Shown in pieces: positions 21,498 to 36,400 of a DNA stretch of 64,000 bases. The notes under the pieces were generated by a model that worked only from the letters and a program-made list of their open reading frames with translations, did not search any database and had not been told where the DNA came from. The translations under genes were made by a program, and so were the position numbers. The stretch's first letter is position 1; each line of letters starts with the position of its first letter. The DNA is from Terebella lapidaria (taxonomy: Eukaryota > Annelida > Polychaeta > Terebellida > Terebellidae): contig OX424562.1 of NCBI GenBank assembly GCA_949152475.1, positions 20,956,209 through 21,020,208 on the forward strand, written 5' to 3'.

Positions 21498-24400
21498 GTA
21501 CCCTTCCATTCAATTTGTTGGCTGTAAACTCACGACCCATCCCCCCGTCCCCAACTTTTTTATCCCATAGATATTTGGATCTCATTGTTCGCCAACTGCC
21601 TGTAGTTATTGTCGTCATGTGGTGCAAACTATTTTTTATAAACAGAAAGAAGTGGTCCATTCTGGAGTCTGTCGCCGGGCAGAACTCGTCGAGCCTGAAT
21701 CCAATCAATGCTGATTCCGATGGGGACCTTCTCATGGACGGATTCGAGGTGTTCAACCTGATGGATCCAACCGTGGCGGACGACACTCAAGGAGATAATG
21801 ATGGAGACGGACTCGACAACCTGATGGAACAAGTAATATTTCTCAGAACTATCTAACTAGCCTGATTAGGCCTATCTCTGCTGGGAAAATTAATTAGCAT
21901 TCGCGTGTATTCATTGTATGTCCGTGTTTTTCCCCCTTTTTCCCCTTCATATGTAAACAAATTATCATGGCGACAGCAGCAAATCAAAATATCTTCCCCA
22001 GATCCTAGGAACTGATCCCCTGAACCCAGATACCGATGGGGACGAGATAAATGACGGTGACGAGATCACGAATGGTGGAAATCCGCACAACCCGGCCGAC
22101 AACGGCAATAGGCCGCCGGGTGTCCAGGATGCTGTCATGAGACTCACAGGTCAGCTGGACCAATCATAGACGATGTCAAATTAAATTTTCATATTTTGAT
22201 GTCACACAACAATTTCAAACCAAGAAATTTCCAATCACAAGGACGATTTGAACGATATAAATTATTATGGTTTATTGTATTCGACACGAATTCTTGTCCA
22301 TGATAAAATAATATATTGAACGGTCGTCTTTGTACTGACGCCAAAAACAAATACCTAGCGTAATTCCTACCCGTGACCTCAATGTCAAGAGATAGTACTT
22401 TATACTGACAGTGGGAGACTACAGCGGCAGTCACTCTGAGCGATTCATTCTCCACGTCGGTCGCATCTCACATCAGTCACCGGGGTTCGGCCGCGTTGGT
22501 AGAGGTGACTATACATTCTTCCCCGGTACTTACACCATCACGCTTCAGGTACGCGTGTTGAAATGTATCTTCATTTTGATGCTAATACAGTTAAAACGTA
22601 TTGAACACATAGTTCATACATTGTGCGCTCTGAACTGATTTAGGTTTCAAATACATTGTGTGTAGCAAAAATTAGCCCAAGGGCTAAGAAAGGTTACCGG
22701 ACAATATGAATATATTATTTTATATTTTAGATATTAGCGATTTTGTCGCGTGACCTGGAAAATAATGTCACTGGTCAAATTCAAGGTCACGAGAATCTTG
22801 AGCATATATCATTTCCTATAAGTCCAAAATTGATTGTTAAGCTGCGAATTCAATAATGAGAGATATATTATCAATTTTGTCCTGTGACCGTGAAAATGGA
22901 ATCAAAGGTCATCACAATATTCGGCACATACGATTTCCTGGATATCCAGAATTGATCTTGAAGTATTTGATTGTAAAATTTAAACATAAAAATGCAGACG
23001 GACGACGAAATTTCAGTCATATCTTCGAAAGAGTGTTCTCGTGTCGGTTGCACAGATTCTCCCTACTACCCCCCCCCCCCCCACTTATAGTTATTTGCAG
23101 GTGTATTGCCAGTCTAATGCCATTTATTGCCAGTCAGCATGTGCCATCTCTTTTCACTATCCTGGCATCGTCTATCCACCTGTAGCCTGGCCCACCACCG
23201 AGAGGCATTGACATGCACGTATCTCTGCCGTGATTAAATGTATTGGTATCGAGTTCCATAATTAATACGAACGCTATCTGAGCAGCACCTATTGATACAT
23301 GTACAAATGGAAATATGCATGTCTCATTCTCAAGCCCAGGGGCGAGGAAGGGAATACTTGTTTTAGAAATTAATGTCATACAATCATTTGTAAGATTTTA
23401 CCACCACCTCCAATAACTCAATCAGGGTCGGAATATATGCTCCAAACCCACCACAGAGCCCTTATACAGCGTTACCTCCTGGGCCCTGTACGGGCCCCAG
23501 ACCCGATGCCAATATTTCCTGTCAAAACAAACCCAGCATCCTAATACAACGTGACAACGGAAAACATGGCAACAGCAACGGAAAAAATGAAAATCACATA
23601 ATTGGTTATAACTCTGGTTCTACTTGATATTATTTCTTTTAACTACTTTTGTATTTTTTTGTTGGCCAATTCCCGATCGTATGGTGCATGATACTCAGTC
23701 TGGCTTGTGATTGGGTACTTTTGTACTTGTCATGTATCTATTCCATGGGGTTAGTTTCGGATTCCTAAATTATTTTCATATGTTGTTGGGCAGTTGTATA
23801 CTAATTCTATCAGGTGTAGAAACAACTACATGTAACACACTGTCTGCCCCTGATGACGCCAGTGTGTCTTTGGATAAACTATTTGGTCGGGCTTTGTTTC
23901 TATTGCAAAATGTTGTATTTTACGTTTGTTATTGGCATCATCAAAATCTACTGTATTTGTGGTAATAGATTGATACTTACATACGACGAAAAACTACTTT
24001 ATCGCCTGATGTCTAAAATTTGTTGGGGGGGGGGGGGGGGGGGCTCACGATTTTGGTTATTTTTTGCCAGTGACTTTTCAGTGCAAATATCTGCGCTCAT
24101 AATTCGGAGACAAACGGTCCAATCGGTCTGAAATTGATAGTACTGAAACACTATGGTAATGGCTCAGCCCTTTCATATTCTGGCAAAATCGGATGGAAGC
24201 GCAGAAAAAGTGAAAATCACAAATTGGCTCCGGTTCTACACGATATTAATTTTTCCAACTGGTCGTGTGTTTTTCCTTGGCAAATTCTTTGGCCAATTCC
24301 CGATCGTATGGTGTACGACCAATGGTCTTAACACCAATTCTCCCAATTATCGCCTGAGGTTGAAAATTTCGGGGTCACGAGTATATGACTTTTGGTGGCC

Positions 24401-27400
24401 TGAGATTCAAGACCATATTGTGAAACCAGTTTCGAATCTTTTTGCACCGTTTTCTTTCAGGAGACGTGTCTTGATAATAGAAACAATAGTGCGGATTTTC
24501 ACAGCTCAAGATTGAACGACAAGGTCAAGGTCACAGAAAAGGTCAAAATCGAAAAGTCACAATAACTCTGCTTATAATCATTATTAATTTTCCCTATTAA
24601 TTTCGTATTTTCTATGGCCAATTCGACATCATTTGCTACGTGATCGATGGTCGTACGATCCAAACCCCCTATTATCACCCAAGGTCGACAATGTATAGGT
24701 CATCAGCTGAAATAACCGATTCGTTATGTTTCAAGCAATAGTAATTCTGAAACCACTAGCGATATTCAATTGAATATTGAACATAAGATATGAAGAATAA
24801 ATCTTAGAGAGCTTGCGAAGTTAGGAAGGTCGGTATCAACAATCGAGTTCATGGTCCAGAATAAGGTCAAAACAAAAAAAAACCCGCAAGAATTATCACT
24901 TTTATCAATGATTATTTCTTCCATGATTTAAGTACTTTTCTGTGTCGAATTCCCAACCATGGTCGTACAACTAAAATGCCCGTTTATCGCCCAGGTCGAA
25001 AATGTAAAGCTCACCAGCTTTGATTTAGTAACTGAATTTGAAGGATCGAGGGTCTGCAATCTCTGATTGTCTCGTTGTGGTATGGCTGCGTTTAAGAAAT
25101 TCTATGGACGTCATCATGATCTGGTTGATAAATACAGCAAATCCATGTCTGCCATGCAACTAGATCTATTTTCATGTTAATTTTGGGGAATTCATGACGG
25201 GTGCCACTAGTGGTGCAGGAAATGCTCACTCTTTCCGGAACACCTGATTTCACCTCCTGATGGCCATTTACGGGGGTTCATGAGTTTCCCTGTCATTTTT
25301 GTTTTCTCTCACTTCGTATGCCTGATATGACTTTCTGTCCCCGGACTATGAGATTGGATAACGGACCCTGTTTTGTTTGCTCGGAATACTTGATACTGGG
25401 TATTGATTCCACGTCTATTGATAGGTTTGTGCTACAATTGCATTCATGGAAAAATCTTACAACAGTATCCAAAAAGCTCTGAATAAAGGAGTCTGAATAT
25501 ATTATGAATATATTTGGTAAAGGCTCATGAACTGTTCGTACATTTGTAATGAAATATTATATTATTGCATCATTAAATATTGCATCATTAACACAAAATT
25601 TTATACAAATATTGGATGATGGGGATTCCAATAATCGTCCAATATAGCTTTTCTGAGTCCCGTCAACTCTGTATTAGGCGACCAGCATCCAATCTTTGCT
25701 TTAATAATATATCCCACGAACGAGGCTCAGTGGATACTATGTGTGAAGAATATCGTTCACGGCCGATATCAAGCCGGTTTAACTGGGTCGTCGTGTGATA
25801 CAATAAGCCGGCAGTTTCAATTTAACTGTTTATTGTGGTGATAAAGACTGATGATCAATCACGCACAATCAGGGTCGCACTCTCACCTACGTCGGGTGAT
25901 ATCCCAGTCTATATTTCTATATTCCTAGTATAGTCCTTTATACAACTTGCACATATATCCGATAGATTATATATATTAATATCGACAGTCTCACAGGAAC
26001 TTTTGTATACACGTCCTGCCACTGGGATTTACACTACACTTCTGCGCAGTAAAGCGGGGCCGAGGGACCATGTGGCTGTGTAATTTCCCGCCAAGTGTAA
26101 GCGGTGTTGTGATAGGTTGAATGTGTGGTGCAATGCGCTGATGTCACCGGGAAAGTGGGTTTCCCCGGCTCGTGTCAATACTTGGAATGCCTGTATGTGT
26201 GCACGTGATGTATGGAGTATGTGTGTCAAGTTCTATGTTTAGAAGTCAGTGCATGTGAAGGTCAAGGTCGAGTAAATGGGGCCGAGTGTACCGAGCTAGC
26301 GGGGCCGCAGGTGCGTGGTTTGACCTGTGTATGTAACCATGACTACATGGAGTTTATGCTTGTGATCGTATAGTGTGTACTTGTCCTGTATGTAAGTCAT
26401 GTAGAATGAATGTTTGTTGTGGAAATGTGTAGTGCGCGGGAGGGACGGGAGTAACAGTCGCTAAAATTACTACATAACACCCCTTCATTAATCCTACGCC
26501 CTCGGGATTACCCTCCCCGGACCCTACCGTCGCCAAAAACTAAACAATAAAAAGCTAAAAAGTCCTAAAGGTCAAACCCAAAAGCACTCACACACACACG
26601 CCGCGCGAAATGAGAAAACACTTCATACAATAAAAATTCCTAACTGTCAAAATAAACGTCAGCAGTCAGTCCGTCAGCAGTCTCTACGATGATACATATA
26701 CAAATACATGCACAACAATGAATGGAATGTATGATATGGAATGATAAACAAAACTCCTCGACGTTTCAAAGCGAAACGGAACTATAACTTTAAGAGTCTA
26801 ATGAACTGAAATAAAATGTAGATTAAATTTAACTAAATTACATGTATAAAAACAAAAAGCCATGACTAGGATATTAAATGTATATGTACAACTATTTACA
26901 ATATATTTGTGCCGTGACCAGAATTGTTTGGTCACCCGGTGGGGCCGCGTTCAAGGGGCCGAACAGTTCAGGGACGAGTTTCACTTGTCCTCCCGTTCAC
27001 GCCTGCTGGCGGGAGGAGGCGGGGCCGCTGGCGATGCCTGCCGCATCAGCTGTAGCTGTTCATCCGGGGGTAACCTTGGCAGAATGGACACAATTGTGGC
27101 CAAAAGCTCCCCCGGAATGGTCGGTGTGGACGGGGTCGTCGGGGCTGTTGCCTCCGGAGTAGTTGGGGTCGACGCTGCTTGGAGCCGAGCGTTTTCCTGT
27201 TGGAGGTTATCAACTCGATCCTCCAACTGAGTCACGCGAACTCGGAGCCGAAGATTTTCCTCGGACAGGGCGTCCGGGAACGTGGGCTGGTGGCGCTCAT
27301 GTAGGGCGCCCATCCCAAAGCCGACAGACAGGCCGTTGTACTCTGCCTGTCTGATGTGATGATCCAGGGCCGACAGATACTCCCGACGAATTAGTCGCAA

Positions 27401-30400
27401 GTACTGGTGCGCTAAATCGTCAGCGCGGGCGAGTGACAGGGTCGGAAGGTGCTCCTCCGGTTCTGACGGCAGGAGCAAGGGGTCGGCGTTGTGGGCGGCC
27501 TGTTCGAGACGAGCCGTCCAGAAGTCCTCGTGGAATCCGAGGTAGTTCGGGAGCCGCTGGGCGTCCTCATCCCGTAGAAAATCTGTGAGGTCGGGATTCT
27601 GGCCGGGTAGTGCCTGCAGGCCGGGAAGCGAGCGGGTCGCCAAACGTCTGCCGTGTTGCCGCAGGAACTGGAAATCAGCCGCGAACTCGCCGGATCCATG
27701 AAGCGGCAGACGCTCGTCGAGGTCTCTGTGGAGTGACTCGAGCTGCTCTGGGTCGTCCACTTGGAGTCGGGGCCGGTCTCTATCGGTGCCGCGTGTCGGA
27801 ACGGAGCGCAGAGGCTCCACTTCCTCCGTGAGGTACGGTGGGAGCGGGACGGGTTCCACCATCCGTCGTGAAGGCTCCGGTGAGGAGTCCGGGGTCGAAA
27901 ACGGTGTCGGGGTCGCACGTACAGGAGATCCGGGTGCAATCTCCCTGAGTGGAGGTGGCCGATCCTCAACTGGGCTCTTCGGCTCGGGAGTCTCCTTGCC
28001 GGTTGATGACGATACCGGTGTGGTATTCAGGGGTCGACTTGGGAGTGGCGGATACTCCTCAGGTGGAGGGACCAATCCCTCACGGACTCGGTAGTCCGTG
28101 ACGTTAGAGGCCGTGGGTCGTTCCACAACCATCCGCCGGGGTATGATATCCGACGGCCGAGCTCTAGACGGGGTCGAGGATGTCACTGTGGTGACCGGTC
28201 GAGTTGTCGCTGGCGACACCACTGTCGCGAATGAAGCCGTCGTGACGACTGCCGAGGCCGAAACACCGGTGGTCGTTGTCGGGACCTCCTCCGCCGTGCT
28301 CACCGATGTTGTCTGATAGTTTATGGGCCGAACGAAGAAGATCGTACTGGGTCGTCGAATTCGAACCCGCGTGTTCATGGTCTCGATGTCACTGACCATG
28401 CGGGTAAGCCGAATCTCGTCTGCCGGGGTCGAAGCACGATTGTACTCCAGTCGACGGAGTACCTGTTGCACTTCCGGGGCCGAGTTGGGCGGATACTGCT
28501 CAAAGAGCTCTGGCGCCATGTGCCAGATGCCGAACGTCAGGACGGTGTTGACATCCCTCCTGAAGATCGGGATGTTGGCCGGAACTCTTGGGGGTCGATA
28601 ATTCGGGTTCGGCTGCATGTCGACTCTGCAGCGTAGCGCGAACCTGACGAGCATGGGGCCGGATGCCGATAGTCGTCCTTCCTGGTAGAAGGGAAACGAC
28701 GTCACGTGTTGCGGGGTCGCTTGAGACAGATGCCGGAACATCTCCTCCTGGGCCAATGTCCGGAAGCCGTCGCGGGCCGGACACACGAAGTAGCGCAGGA
28801 ACGGAAAATGATACGCTAGCACGTGCGCATCAAGACTCTGGGCCGTCCGAAAAGGTCCGCGTCGTGGCACGGAGGACCACTGTCGTTCTCCTGCTCCCTC
28901 CTCTTCGCCGATGCAGAAGGGGCACTCGAACCGACCGTCTCCACGCTGTAGCGGGGCCAATGTGAGGAGGTTTCCCTCCGACAGGGTCGACTGCTCATCG
29001 AAGTTATGGATGTGGCCGTATCCAGCGCTCCGATTTCGCTTACTGAGTGGAACCTTGTTCCAGTCTATTGGCCGAGTTCCGTAGGGTGTCACGGGAGGTG
29101 GCACCAATTCCATTAATTCCGCCACTTGCCGACGGAAAGTCGAGGTCGGGGCCGTAATAGCAGATCCGCCGCTGGAGCGTGACGAACTGCTGGAGGTCGA
29201 TCGGGCTCCCGCTCCATGCTTCTTCTTGAAAGAAGTATAAGTTCTCTTGTTTGGAGAACGGGAGGCCGCAGGTCGTGCTACCGCTGAACCGGAAGCGGGT
29301 GAAGTCGGGGCCGGAGCGATCGGGGCGATCACTTGATTTGCTGGGTCGGGTTGGCGGCTCGCGGTGGCGACTCGTTGAGCTTCTTGGGCCGCTTGTCGTG
29401 CTTCAATTGCACGCTGGACGATACTTCCGCCCTCCTCGAGTCGGCGGAAGCGTTCGGGGTCGACATTGAAGATATCATCCGGAGTCGGGCTCGGTGTATG
29501 GCGCTCTCCTCGTTGCGCCAGCTTGTTCCGGGCCGTTTTGGGTCGCGCTCCCTTTTCCGATCCACTTGCCGTGTCACTGAGCGTGACTGGATCGCGCTGT
29601 TCAGGCTGCGAGTCGGGGCCGGACGAACCTTCGTTGTCGGGGACGACTATAGGATGATCCGATTCATCCCCGGTGTCGATCACTTGGACGGTGATGTTAT
29701 CGCCGTCCAACTTAACTGTGCGGGGCCGATTGTCACCTGGGTCGCCATTTTCCCGGTCGTCTCCGGGTTTGTCAGCCATGCTGACGGGCCGAAATCAAGC
29801 CGAAGTACTTCCCAAGTACTGACTAGGCTGGCTGTAACAAAGTCTAGATTTCTTCAAAACCAGCCTAGTTCAAATGCCGATAATACAAGCCGAATTAACT
29901 CCAAAGTCTTGTGACCAGGATTTCAATGATATCACAGTCTATAAGCCGATAAATATTGTTCGATTAGCACAGTTTCTATAACAATAGTCTGTATCTCAAT
30001 AGCCGAAACTTCTGACAATAGTCCTTCTCCTCCAAAGTCTCAGGCACAAGTGACCTGATTGCCGCTAATCTTCAATGCCGTACACAAAGATGCTGACAGC
30101 ATCTCGATTCTTAGAACTGGGCCGGGGGGCGCTCTCTATATGTATAGAAAACGTCTTTACGCTATGTATCATTGTTCCAAGCGTACACACAGCAAGGCGG
30201 GGCCGTCGTCAAGGAAACGCGGGGCGATCCTTCTCTGACCTCTTGGGTCAGTCCATTACGACAGTAGGGGTGTCCTCACACTGTCCAGATTTCCGTATGT
30301 CCAGCTGCCGTCCCCTGGATAACTCGTGCCGAATCATTGTCTTTTTACACTAGTCGACTGTTCAGATTACTGGGCTCTTTTTGCCCGACGACTCACTATT

Positions 30401-33400
30401 GTAATTATTAGGGGCGACTTCATGTAGGTGCTGTAAACAGCTAAAATGTTTATTAGCGCTCGTGCGTGCCTTGTGAACTTATCAGTTTATCGTTCCTTCT
30501 CCCACAAGTTAGCGCACAATAAACTACGGGGTCGAATTGCTGTTTCACAGACGACACACAGTTATTAAAGGCTGAGATATGAATATCAATCGCTCACAGG
30601 GGCGGACATCGTTCCATTCATTTTCAGCCAGTTCACAGGACGACGGGGCCGCAAATATTGTAGGGGTCGAAATTGCAATGATCTGGGTCGGTCACACCGC
30701 GGCGCTTTGAATATTTTGGGTGATGAATTTGATGACAGGCCGCATCTTGGCATGATAGCTATTCCGTGACTGGTTCCCGTACCACTGGGCCGTTCCTCCG
30801 AATATTACATGGAGTGAGTAGAGGCTCTGTCGACGCATACTCCAGAACGAATCACACTATCACCTCTTCGACAACTAAGTGGCCTTACTCACGGTGTGAC
30901 TGGTTATTATCCTCTTCGGCTGGCACATGGATGGAAGCTTTACATGATAATCTTAGTCATTGCGTAACATACGCCTTGATCAATGGTACATGTTATACGG
31001 GGTCGAAACATATATCATAATGCAACCAATTTTTCACCAGCATCATAATTATAATATCATATCTAGTGTGTATATATCGAGTTTGCCTCACTGACATCTT
31101 GTACATGTTAAATGCATATATTGTTATTGTAATATAATATATTATTATTGGGAAAGACATGATATCATAGTCCATTAGACATGCATAATTCATCATCAAT
31201 GACATCAATCAGATAACAAGGCCGGGGTTATCTGTAGCGGGCCGGTCTGCGTGCGTGGCGTCTGGGTCGATTTGGTCGTGCAGGCGGGGGCGTAGCCTCG
31301 CTTGTCTCGGGGTCGGAAGATACCACAGGCTTTTGCCTGCGTGTCTTGCGTGCCGGTTTTGGAGTGTCGGAACTTGATCTACGTGATCTTTTCCGTTGCC
31401 GATGTCGACTTGAGCCGGATGAGGTCGGAGATCGCGGTTGGCGATTCTGGGTCGTGGGCGAATCAGACTCTGCTGTTTGGTCTGAATCGGTATGCCGATC
31501 TTGGACTGTTACCTCCCAGGGGTAATAGAACTCCTTGAGAAGTCCCATGGGGTCGGGTGACTGTTCTGGGTCGGACTTGCTTGACGACGACGTGGGTCGT
31601 ACAGGGTCGGAGTAGATGTGGGCCGCTTGGTTGTCACCTTCGTATGGCTTGAGCACATCCAGATGAACAACACGAGTGTTCCGAGGGTTGGAAACCAGGG
31701 CGATTCGGTAATCCACCTCGGTTACACGGTCGATGATCCTCCAGGGACCAGTCCAGGGCCGAGCGAACTTATTATTCTGCGTGAGTGGCAGATAATAATA
31801 CCGGACCAGTTCGCCTGGTTGAAACTGGGGTCGTGGTTTCGCGTGGGCGTCATAACCCAACTTTTGCCGAATTGCCGCTTTCTCGAGATGGTCTTGGGCG
31901 AAACCGTGGGCCGTTCTGATGGCTTGCCGCAAATACTCCACATACTCCGGACCACACGGAGGTAGAGGCTCAGGGTCGTAGGTCGGAAACATGAGGTCGA
32001 CTGGCAAGTTACACTCGTGTCCATACACCATCAGATGCGGGGTGCATCCCGTGGACGAGTGTACTGAGGTTCGATAGGCCATTAACACATATGGCAAGTG
32101 CAAGTCCCAATCGTTTGCACGATCGCTGACGAACGCACTCAGCATGTTGAGCAATGTCCTGTTGAATCGCTCAACCTGGCCGTCGCTCTGGGGTCGGTAT
32201 GGGGTCGTACGAATCTTCTTAGCGCCCAGTAGACGCACAACATGCCGGAACAGGGACGACTCAAACTCAGTACCTTGATCGCTATGGACCGCTTTGGGGA
32301 CACCGTGGTAGACTATCCACCGATTCACCAGGGTGTCGGCAACATTTTTGGCCGTATGTCGCCGTAGCGGAAAAGCGTCAGTGTACTTCGTGAAGTAGTC
32401 CGACACGACTAGCACATACCGATAGCCTCTTCCCGTGACCTTGTGGGTGTCGAGGATGTCCATCGCTATTCTGTCGAACGGCGCTCCTGTCGGTAGCTGT
32501 GTCAGGGGCGATCTTTTTGGGGCCGGTTTACCCTTGCGGGTCACACATTGCGGGCAGCGGGCACACCAGCGGGCGACGTCCAGCGCCAAGCCGGGCCAGT
32601 AGAATCGGCGCCTGACTCTCTCGATGGTACGCTGTATGCCGAGATGTCCGACAATCTTGAGGTCGTGTAGTTGGTGCAGAACTTGTGTCCTGAGTGCTAC
32701 GGGGAGCACGGTTTGCACCACGGGCCGTCCAGCAGGGTCGGGTTTTATATGTCGAACTAGCACACCGTCTTGTAGCGCCAGGAGGTTCCAGCGGGAAACA
32801 AGTGTCTTTACCTCCTCTCCTTGGCGGGCGACTTCTCGTGAGTCGGGCTTGGTGCCGGCTAGTATCCATTGCCGCACTTTTCCGACGCTGGGGTCGGCTT
32901 GCTGTGCCGCGACAATGTCCTGGGTCGAATAGTCCGAAAGCCACTTTTGTCCATCAAGTGTGGCGTCCAAAGCACGGACTCGAACAACTTGGCGTGCCGA
33001 AACTAGCTGGGGCAAGACCGGTGATGTTATCGAATCACTGTCCAGGAGGTCTGCCCTTGTCTGGGTCGGAACAACAGTTATCCGACGAACTGGAAGTTCT
33101 CCGGAACTTGTTTCTGGGTCGGTCGGAGGTGTGACGAGTCGTCCGGGACAGTCTTGGTGTTTGCAACTGTGGCACCGTGACAAGCCGTCGGCGTTACCGT
33201 GTAATTTTCCGGGTCGATGCTCTATCCGAAAGTCATACTGCTGTAGCTTGGCGAGCCACCTAGCGAGCATGCCGTCGGCGTCGCTGTAGTTTTTCAGCCA
33301 CCTTAGCGAGCTATGGTCGGTTCGGAGGAGGAATTTCCTACCCCAGAGGTAGTGCCGATAGTGTTGCACCATCTCAACTACTGCCAGTAGTTCCCGATAG

Positions 33401-36400
33401 GTGGTGCAATAGTTCCGCTGGGTCCGGGACAGGGTCTTGCTGGCGAACCCGATGGGGATCTCCTTCCCGTCAACCCTTTGTGAGAGGGCTCCTCCCACAG
33501 CAAAGCCGCTTGCATCCGTATCGAGGATGAAGTAGTCCTCCGGATTCTGGGTCGGATGAGCGAGCTTGGGCGCCTTGATGAGGGCGTCGCGGAGTCGCTG
33601 GAAAGCTCGTCGCTGGGCCGGTCCCCAAGTGAAGTGGCATTCACCTCGGGTAAGCGCTACGAGAGGTTCAGCGATCTCAGCGTAGTCCTTGATGAATCGC
33701 CTGTGGTAGTTGGCGAAACCAAGGAAAGCCCTGACGTCGGTGATCTCGCACGGGGTCGGCCATTCTCTGATGGCTTTGACTTTGTTGGGGTCGACTCGGA
33801 TTCCTTGGCCGCTCACTATGAACCCCAAGTACAAGATTTCCCGTTGGAACAACTCACACTTCTTGGGCTGAAGTTTCAGGCCTGCCGATCTGATTCGATC
33901 CAGGACCGCTTCCAGGTTTGCGAGTGCCTGATCGAATGTTCTGCCGTAAGCTATCACGTCGTCGAGATAGCACATACACCGGGTCCACAAGTAACCACGG
34001 AGTATGGTCTCCATAAGCCGTTCGAAGGTTGCCGGGGCGTTGCTAAGGCCGAATGGCATGACCTTAAACTGATAGAGTCCCTTCCTTGTGGCGAAGGCAG
34101 TCTTCGGTCTGTCGCTGGGGTCGACTTCAACCTGCCAGTAGCCAGAGGCCAGGTCTAGGGCCGAGAAGTAGTTGGCGCCTGCCAGGGCGTCATGAGTGTC
34201 CTGAATGTTGGGCAAGGGATACGAATCCTTGCGGGTGACGTCATTCAGGAGCCGGTAGTCGACACAGAAGCGTACTTGTCCGTTCTTCTTCCGCACAAGC
34301 ACTACCTGTGCGCTCCAGGGCGAATCGGACGGCTCAATACACCCCAAGCGGAGCATCTTGTCGATCTCCTCGTCAATGATGCTTTGCTGTGCCTGAGGGA
34401 CGCGTCGCTGTCGTTGTCGAATTGGGGCCGAGTTGCCGGTGTCGATTCTATGCTGGACGACTTGGGTCCGTCCCAGTTGGCCGTCTGGGTGCATAAATGT
34501 GTCCTGGTATTGGTGAACCAGGTTGGCGCAACGCCGATGCTGTTCCGGCGCTAGTCCGGCGCGATCCACCATTTCTTGTAGATGTGGCGGCAGGTCGCGG
34601 TAGTGACTGGCGTCTACCGTGGCCGGGTCGGGCTCCTCTCCGGGTCGTGGCAGGGCTCCGACGACACTTTCGACAGGGCTTGCTATGGCGACAGGGTCGG
34701 AACGGGTGAGCGTAATGCCGGTATCTGCTGGATTGACTACCGACACCTTTACGCACTGCCGATTCAGGGTCGTAAGTGTTCTCCCCATGATGAGGTCGGT
34801 TTCCTCGGGAAAGGTCGTAAGTGGCTGGACTATCCTCGGGTGTTGTCGAACTCGAACTCGGGAAGTCGGGACCAGCTCCACTATTGCTTCGCTGCGTGCG
34901 GGGACGGTGACAGCTCGTCGCACGGCCATTCTGACAACATTGGCCTCAATGTCTTTATGTGCGAACAGGATTTCTTTGTGTACCTGTATCGTTCCTTCAC
35001 CGTAATTCACTACAGCGTGAGCTTGCCGAAAAAAGTTCATGCCGAGAATCATGTCGTCATGTATGTCAGCCACACAAAAGGTTACGACCATATGGTTAGT
35101 TCCGACCTGTATTGAGAGGTCGATCAGTCCATCGATCGGGCTTGACTGTCCGGTGACGTCACGAATAATAGCCGAAGTAGACCGCAAATGTCGCTGGTCA
35201 GCGGGGACGTGACGTAGCTGATCGCGTCGGAGCAGGGAGATCTGCGCTCCGGAGTCGAGTACAGCCTTTATCGTCTTGTTTCCGACGTGTACCGGCAACT
35301 TCCAGCATTTGTGATTGGTGGCGCTGGAGTTGTTGATGACAGCCGGAATTTCGGGGTCGTCTAGCGGTGGCCGGAAGAGTGTGTGCAGAGGCGGCAGTTT
35401 GGATTCCGGTCCACTCGGAAAAGCGTAGAATCCTCCGTCGTCGGAGATCCACTCGATCTCGGACAGGCTGTCCGTTCCGGTGCCGTTGGCGGTCGGGGGT
35501 GACACCCCTTCAGGACGACGGTCTCCACGTGGTGGTCGCTGTGGCCGCGGTGCGGACACCCCTTCATGAAAAGAGGCCGATTTCGGGGTCGGAGCTTGAC
35601 ATTTTGTACACACCCCTTCAAGGAGCTGAGGTGTGGGCTGGGCCGGCTGCGGGGTCGTTATTGGTGTCGTTACTGGTACAGTAGTCGTGACAACCGCAGA
35701 TGTGGAGCGGGGAACGTTGTCCTGTTGTCTGGAAGGTCCTTGCTCCTCAGCACCTTCCCCTACTGGTTTGACGACGGGGTCGGAGGTGTTGGTGGGGCCG
35801 GTTTAGTTTGGTTACCGGTTTGGTTAGGTACTGACAACACTTGAGCTGTCCTTCTGTCAGTACCGGGACCATTGGGCCGAAATGCTAGCGGTTTCATGCC
35901 GTTACGTACTAGCACATCCTTAAGCCGAAAGCACCGCATCCAGCGATGGCCGGGCTTCTTGCAAAAGAAGCAAACCATGGGTCGTCCGGGTTGCGGGGGT
36001 CGATCACCTTTCATCGGGGCCGTTGTTCGTAGGACAGAGAAGATAGCCGTTTCCTCGCACAGTCCATTCTCGTCACTAAGGACGCACTGGAAGGCTTCAG
36101 CCACCCACTCGCGTGAGCTGGTTGGCACTGAGTGTTCGTCGCAACCTTGTAGGCCGGTAGTGTCACTGTCCGCGGGGTCGTAGTAGGCCGCAATTTGCTC
36201 TGGGGTTAGTGTTTCCCCCTGAGTGACTTGTCCCATGGCACAGGACAGTTCCTCATTGACAGGGTCGTCTTCCGCGTATCCGCTTGCGGAGATGTCAGCA
36301 CGTCGTGTGCCTCGATGTCGATCTCTGGCTGTCCTCTGTTGACGACTCTCTACCTTGAGAACGGCCGTAAGTGCCTCACTGTAACTGTTAAAAGTGAGGG

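Noticed and set aside
26981..29779. Envelope gene of the retrotransposon
   Set aside because: No signal peptide, transmembrane helix or cysteine-rich ectodomain; it has finger-like and coiled-coil features instead.
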